Assembly (NCBI GenBank): GCA_964502215.1
Contig: CAZCUN010000080.1
Coordinates: forward strand, 1 to 8,780
Length of the DNA: 8,780 nucleotides
Reading direction: 5' to 3'
Source of the DNA: JAALLB01 sp964502215
GTDB lineage: Bacteria; Pseudomonadota; Alphaproteobacteria; Rhizobiales; Rhizobiaceae
Shown here: piece after piece, positions 5,854 to 8,780 of the stretch
Layout of the letters: every line of letters begins with the position of its first letter
Position numbering within the stretch: position 1 is the stretch's first letter
Position numbers and translations under genes: made by a program
Notes under the pieces: generated by a model
Told to the model about the DNA's origin: nothing
The model's database searches: none
What the model saw: only the letters and a program-made list of their open reading frames with translations

Positions 5854-7887
5854 ATGGCTACTAAAGTAAAAGCTAAAGCTAAAGCAAAAGCATCCAAAGA
5901 CGATAAATCAGCAGAAGTGCAAGACAAGCCAGTTCTTGATCTGAGTGATGCAGCGATCAAGAAGACGATTGCTGCTGCGAAGAAGCGTGGATACATAACT
6001 ACAGAAGCGCTTAATGCTGCTATTCCTTCTGATGAAGTTTCACCAGATCAAATCGAAGACGTAATGACGATGTTGTCTGACATGGGCATTAATGTTGTTG
6101 AAGAGGAAGATCTGGAAGAAGAGGCCGAAGGCGGCGATCTTGTTGAGACGACTGGTAAGGCAGTAACGGCCACTAAAAAGCGTGAACCTACCGATAGGAC
6201 AGATGACCCTGTACGCATGTATCTGCGTGAAATGGGTACGGTTGAACTTTTATCGCGTGAGGGCGAGATTGCAATTGCAAAGCGGATAGAAGCTGGTCGT
6301 GAGACCATGATTGCTGGGCTTTGTGAAAACCCTCTTACTTTCCAAGCTTTGATTATTTGGCGTGATGAATTAAACGAAGGCAATATCTTGCTTCGTGATA
6401 TCATCGACCTTGAAGCAACCTATGCAGGGCCAGAAGCTAAGGTTGTACCTGTTGGGCATATCCCTCCAGGGGGACAAGCTGCCGCAGAAAAAGCAAAACT
6501 TGCTGAAGAAGAAGCTGAAAAGAAAAAGGCTGAGAAGCAAGTAGACCCTCTCACTGGTGAAGTGCTTGAAGGTCAAGAAGATGAAGATGATGATGAAGAC
6601 GATGATGACATGGAGGCTAGCCTATCGCTTGCAGCTATGGAAGCAGAGCTTAAGCCTCAGGTTTTTGAGACGCTAAACATCATTGCGAATGACTATAAAA
6701 AGCTTCGTCGCTTACAAGACCAGCTTGTCGAAAAGGCGCTTGGCAATAAGAAGCTCTCACCAGCGCAAGAAAAACGCTACAAAGAGCTGACAGACACCAT
6801 CGTTGAAGCGGTAAAATCTCTATCGCTCAACAACAATCGTATTGAAGCGCTTGTCGAGCAGCTTTATGCAATTAATAAGAACTTACTTGGCCTTGAAGGT
6901 CGTTTGATGCGCTTAGCTGAAAGCTATGGTGTACCAAGAGATTCATTCCTTGCAGAATATATGGGGTCTGAACTGGACCCTAATTGGGTGCGCCGTATTG
7001 CAAATCTTTCTGCTAAAGGCTGGAAAGAATTTAATAAGGGCGAGAATGCTACGATTAAAGAAATTCGTGGTGATATTCAGGATCTTGCAGGGGAAACTGG
7101 CCTTCAGCCAACAGAATTCCGACGCATTGTACACAAAGTGCAAAAAGGCCAGCGTGAAGCGCGTCAGGCGAAGAAGGAAATGGTCGAAGCAAATCTTCGT
7201 CTCGTGATTTCGATTGCTAAGAAATACACAAACCGTGGGCTGCAATTCTTGGATCTTATTCAAGAGGGTAACATCGGTCTTATGAAGGCGGTTGATAAGT
7301 TTGAATATCGCCGTGGTTATAAGTTCTCAACTTATGCAACTTGGTGGATACGACAGGCAATTACACGTTCTATCGCAGACCAAGCGCGTACCATTCGTAT
7401 TCCGGTGCACATGATTGAGACGATCAACAAGATCGTTCGTACTTCACGTCAGATGCTTCATGAAATTGGCCGTGAGCCAACGCCAGAAGAGCTATCAGAA
7501 AAACTTGCGATGCCTTTGGAAAAAGTTCGCAAAGTTCTTAAAATCGCTAAAGAGCCGATTTCTCTTGAAACGCCGATTGGGGATGAGGAAGATAGCCATC
7601 TTGGTGATTTCATCGAAGATAAAAATGCAATCCTGCCAATTGATGCAGCTATTCAGGCAAACCTTCGTGAGACAACCACACGCGTTCTTGCCTCTCTTAC
7701 ACCGCGTGAAGAACGCGTGTTAAGAATGCGCTTTGGTATCGGCATGAATACGGATCATACTTTGGAAGAGGTTGGGCAACAGTTCAGCGTTACGCGCGAA
7801 CGTATTCGCCAGATTGAAGCTAAAGCACTTCGCAAGTTGAAGCACCCATCCAGATCACGTAAACTGCGCTCGTTCTTGGATAGCTAA
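5854..7887 (+). CDS. rpoD: Principal RNA polymerase sigma factor (sigma-70)
   Basis: RpoD directs core RNA polymerase to housekeeping promoters. The 677-residue product has a Lys/Ala-rich N-terminus (4-13), region 1.1 (about 26-85), region 1.2 (about 118-150; DPVRMYLREMGTVELLSREGE), a long non-conserved region (about 150-430) with a charged segment (206-230) and an acidic run (241-252), region 2 (about 440-515; MVEANLRLVISIAKKY, DLIQEGNIGLMKAVDKF, YKFSTYATWWIRQAI), region 3 (about 516-595; RIPVHMIETINK, GREPTPEELS) and region 4 (about 605-672; LTPREERVLRMRFGI, EEVGQQFSVTRERIRQIEAKALRKL), the last containing the -35-recognising helix-turn-helix. GGAG at 5840-5843 supports the start. Presence of regions 1.1 and the full non-conserved region separates it from RpoH- or RpoS-like sigmas. 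A strong terminator follows. Confidence 0.98.
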   Translation: MATKVKAKAKAKASKDDKSAEVQDKPVLDLSDAAIKKTIAAAKKRGYITTEALNAAIPSDEVSPDQIEDVMTMLSDMGINVVEEEDLEEEAEGGDLVETTGKAVTATKKREPTDRTDDPVRMYLREMGTVELLSREGEIAIAKRIEAGRETMIAGLCENPLTFQALIIWRDELNEGNILLRDIIDLEATYAGPEAKVVPVGHIPPGGQAAAEKAKLAEEEAEKKKAEKQVDPLTGEVLEGQEDEDDDEDDDDMEASLSLAAMEAELKPQVFETLNIIANDYKKLRRLQDQLVEKALGNKKLSPAQEKRYKELTDTIVEAVKSLSLNNNRIEALVEQLYAINKNLLGLEGRLMRLAESYGVPRDSFLAEYMGSELDPNWVRRIANLSAKGWKEFNKGENATIKEIRGDIQDLAGETGLQPTEFRRIVHKVQKGQREARQAKKEMVEANLRLVISIAKKYTNRGLQFLDLIQEGNIGLMKAVDKFEYRRGYKFSTYATWWIRQAITRSIADQARTIRIPVHMIETINKIVRTSRQMLHEIGREPTPEELSEKLAMPLEKVRKVLKIAKEPISLETPIGDEEDSHLGDFIEDKNAILPIDAAIQANLRETTTRVLASLTPREERVLRMRFGIGMNTDHTLEEVGQQFSVTRERIRQIEAKALRKLKHPSRSRKLRSFLDS

Positions 7888-7906
7888 AATCGTTATATGA
7901 ATTTTT

Positions 7907-7938
7907 AAAAGCCCGCTCATTTGTAGCGGGCTTTTTTT
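7907..7938 (+). terminator. Strong intrinsic terminator after rpoD
   Basis: AAAAGCCCGCT (7907-7917) pairs perfectly with AGCGGGCTTTT (7925-7935) around a 7-nt loop, with a GC-rich stem core and an uninterrupted run of Ts to 7938. It starts 20 bases after the rpoD stop. The A-run on the left arm means the hairpin could also work in the opposite direction. It separates rpoD from the hlyU-family gene. Confidence 0.93.
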
Positions 7939-7980
7939 GTGCTAAGATTTTGAAAATTTCAATGCAAGAAAGTAGGCGCG

Positions 7981-8373
7981 ATGTCATTCTTAAAAAAACT
8001 ATTTGGCGGTGGTGATAAAGCACCAAAAGCTGCAAGCAAGCCGATTGAAGAAGTGACCTACAAAGACTTCCACATCGCCACCACACCCATCGATGAAGGC
8101 GGACAGTTTCGGGTTTGTGCGATGGTCAGCAAAGAAATTGATGGCGAGCTAAAAACCCATAGACTGGTACGCGCAGACCTATGCGGCTCAAAAGAAGAAG
8201 CCTCCACAATTGCCGTGCGCAAAGCCCAGCAAATGATAGACGAGCAGGGCGCGCGTTTTTTGGGGTTAGGCAAGTGCTTCGTCATCCTAGGGCTTGTCCC
8301 AAATTCCCTCATGCTGAGGCCAATCCCAAACTTCCTCATGCTGAGCCTGTCGAAGCATTGGTGCCTTGGTTGA
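7981..8373 (+). CDS. HlyU-family protein with repeat-derived C-terminal tail
   Basis: Residues 1-94 match, from memory, the small HlyU-domain proteins common in alphaproteobacteria: MSFLKKLFGGG, YKDF.I...P..EGGQFRVCAMVSKEIDGE.KTHRLVRADL, then IAVRKAQQMIDEQGARF. The family name comes from a Vibrio haemolysin activator; in alphaproteobacteria the role is not clearly established, so no function is assigned. Relatives usually end close to this last motif, at about 90-95 residues. Here the frame continues for about 36 residues through REP-like DNA (from about 8277), giving a tail with LMLRPIPNFLMLSLSKHW and a stop inside the repeat's loop. The tail is probably a by-product of repeat insertion that removed the native stop. 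The ribosome binding site is modest (GTAGG); an extended -10-like TGCTAAGAT sits at 7940-7948. The gene is real; the status of its 3' end is uncertain. Confidence 0.85.
   Translation: MSFLKKLFGGGDKAPKAASKPIEEVTYKDFHIATTPIDEGGQFRVCAMVSKEIDGELKTHRLVRADLCGSKEEASTIAVRKAQQMIDEQGARFLGLGKCFVILGLVPNSLMLRPIPNFLMLSLSKHWCLG
8277..8300 (+). repeat. Partial REP-like element (first family)
   Basis: CTTCGTCATCCTAGGGCTTG followed by TCCC resembles, from memory, one arm and loop of a palindromic intergenic repeat widespread in alphaproteobacteria (form GTCATCCTCGGGCTTGTCC plus its inverted arm). The expected matching right arm is missing; after TCCC the sequence changes to AAATTCCCTC and then the second repeat family. 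It therefore looks like a truncated element. It lies inside the extended hlyU reading frame. Confidence 0.45.
8297..8345 (+). repeat. Two 22-bp direct repeats, 27-bp period
   Basis: The 22-bp units at 8297-8318 and 8324-8345 differ at only two positions; both begin TCCCAAA and end CCTCATGCTGAG. The 27-bp period equals nine codons, so the hlyU frame is kept and reads VPNSLMLRP then IPNFLMLSL. The second copy merges into the left arm of the large hairpin, so the first may be a partial duplication of that arm. Confidence 0.7.
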
Positions 8374-8402
8374 ACAACCCTTCGACAGGCTCAGGGTGAG
8401 GA
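8333..8402. repeat. REP-like long palindromic element (second family)
   Basis: The arms 8333-8355 and 8380-8402 are complementary at 21 of 23 positions, around a 24-nt loop that itself holds a small GGTT/AACC stem. The arm CTTCGACAGGCTCAGGGTGA is, from memory, a repeat found in many copies in several alphaproteobacterial genomes. The hlyU stop codon (8371-8373) lies in the loop. As RNA it would form a strong stem without a T-tract, consistent with 3'-end protection or Rho-dependent termination. No transposase is nearby, as expected for a non-autonomous element. Confidence 0.8.
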
Positions 8403-8498
8403 TTTATATTGACGCACTTCAAATCTAACTTAATCGTTTTATCCAATTGAACTTTCACCTATTCTTTGTCATGCTCGTGATGAACAGAAAGCGAGTGC

Positions 8499-8780
8499 AT
8501 GGAAGTATCTCAAATTAAAGATCGTGAAAGCTTTAGGGCGTGGCTTGAAGATAAGCCAAAAGAATGGGCGCAGGTTCTAGCGGCACGAGTTGCGCTTCGT
8601 ATTGTGCCTATGGCATGGTCTGTGGCTGCTTTGCCTGATGAACGCTTGGCAAAAGAACATCGCGAAAATTTGACGCTTTTGACATTTCGTGCAACCTTCA
8701 TATCATCGGCTGACCGTAAATATCCAGCCGATGATATGAGTGCCGCCGCCGATGCCGCCGATGCCGCCTATGCCGCCGCC
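8499..8780 (+). CDS. Unknown alanine-repeat protein, N-terminal part (runs off window)
   Basis: The frame opens at ATG 8499, a stop codon (8481-8483) lies just upstream in frame, and it is still open at the window end (94 residues seen). A purine-rich GAAAGCGAG precedes the ATG. The first about 80 residues look like a folded, mostly helical domain (MEVSQIKDRESFRAWLEDKP, EWAQVLAARVALRIVPMAW, DERLAKEHRENLTLLTFRA). Residues 82-94 are alanine broken by Asp85, Asp88 and Tyr91, a three-residue period likely to continue beyond the window. I recall similar N-terminal domains joined to long Ala-rich helical repeats in other alphaproteobacteria, without known function, and assign none. No signal peptide or membrane segment is visible. 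The minus-strand frame across this region lacks comparable features. A TTGACG at 8409-8414 is a weak promoter element. Confidence 0.75.
   Translation, partial: MEVSQIKDRESFRAWLEDKPKEWAQVLAARVALRIVPMAWSVAALPDERLAKEHRENLTLLTFRATFISSADRKYPADDMSAAADAADAAYAAA
8698..8739. repeat. Perfect 15-bp inverted repeat inside a coding region
   Basis: TCATATCATCGGCTG (8698-8712) has its exact reverse complement at 8725-8739, with a 12-nt spacer. It lies within codons 67-81 of the Ala-repeat protein gene, at the junction between the N-terminal domain and the repeat. A perfect 15-bp arm is rare by chance in a coding sequence. It could form an mRNA hairpin or mark a recombination or insertion boundary. Confidence 0.85.
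8742..8780 (+). repeat. GCC-codon trinucleotide repeat array (start)
   Basis: Thirteen consecutive codons are GCC except two GAT and one TAT, in the order GCC x3, GAT, GCC x2, GAT, GCC x2, TAT, GCC x3. Near-exclusive use of one Ala codon contrasts with the mixed Ala codons upstream in the same gene (GCG, GCA, GCT), which suggests recent expansion by slippage or unequal recombination. The array continues past the window edge. Confidence 0.85.

Noticed and set aside
5877..5898. Short GCTAAA-type tandem repeat near the rpoD start
   Set aside because: It simply encodes the Lys/Ala-rich N-terminus often seen in alphaproteobacterial RpoD proteins; it is low-complexity coding sequence.
6580..6612. 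GAT/GAA-rich run resembling a microsatellite
   Set aside because: It encodes the acidic segment of the sigma-70 non-conserved region, a known feature of long RpoD proteins.
6943..7263. 106-codon minus-strand frame inside rpoD
   Set aside because: It is antisense to conserved sigma-factor sequence and its translation has no recognisable domain.
8181..8399. 72-codon plus-strand frame overlapping the hlyU 3' end
   Set aside because: It is out of frame with the HlyU domain and its second half is translated REP repeat (ending in FSTGSG-like residues); no independent coding evidence.
8297..8402. Possible CRISPR-like array from the direct repeats
   Set aside because: There are only two imperfect units with a 5-bp gap and a merging palindrome; no spacers or cas genes are present.
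8510..8701. 63-codon minus-strand frame opposite the Ala-repeat gene
   Set aside because: The plus frame is longer, stays open to the window edge, has a purine-rich leader and a coherent helical domain; the minus frame shows none of these.

Overview
The window looks like chromosomal DNA of an alphaproteobacterium with fairly low GC for that class. Three things point there: the gene order (carA diverging from a GatB/YqeY-domain gene, then dnaG, then rpoD); the long RpoD with a Lys/Ala-rich N-terminus and a large acidic non-conserved region; and a CtrA-type TTAA-N7-TTAAC box before rpoD together with a HlyU-family gene after it. The exact order or genus cannot be read from the sequence.

Layout: 1-211 is the non-coding 3' flank of carA. 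carA (212-1414, minus) encodes the glutaminase subunit of carbamoyl-phosphate synthetase. A 229-bp divergent region with a good carA promoter leads to a YqeY-family gene (1644-2096, plus) and, after a perfect 22-bp palindrome, a 10-TM EamA/DMT transporter (2145-3014, plus). A small lipoprotein gene of unknown function (3019-3498, minus) converges on the transporter. dnaG (3573-5531, plus) and rpoD (5854-7887, plus) form a macromolecular-synthesis block, but a 322-bp gap with its own regulatory signals separates them. A strong intrinsic terminator closes rpoD. A HlyU-family gene (7981-8373) follows; its 3' end runs into a REP-like palindromic repeat cluster (8277-8402). The window ends inside a gene of unknown function (8499 to beyond 8780) that enters an alanine-rich GCC-codon repeat just after a perfect 15-bp inverted repeat.

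Most of the window is housekeeping: pyrimidine/arginine precursor synthesis (CarA), replication priming (DnaG) and the principal sigma factor (RpoD). The transporter and lipoprotein look like accessory insertions between yqeY and dnaG. The less ordinary material is at the right end (hlyU with a repeat-derived tail, the REP mosaic, the Ala-repeat protein) and in the rpoD leader (symmetric CtrA-type box, GANTC sites, an RBS-proximal hairpin). I see no CRISPR array, tRNA, rRNA, transposase or phage gene, and nothing that clearly amounts to a new multi-gene system.
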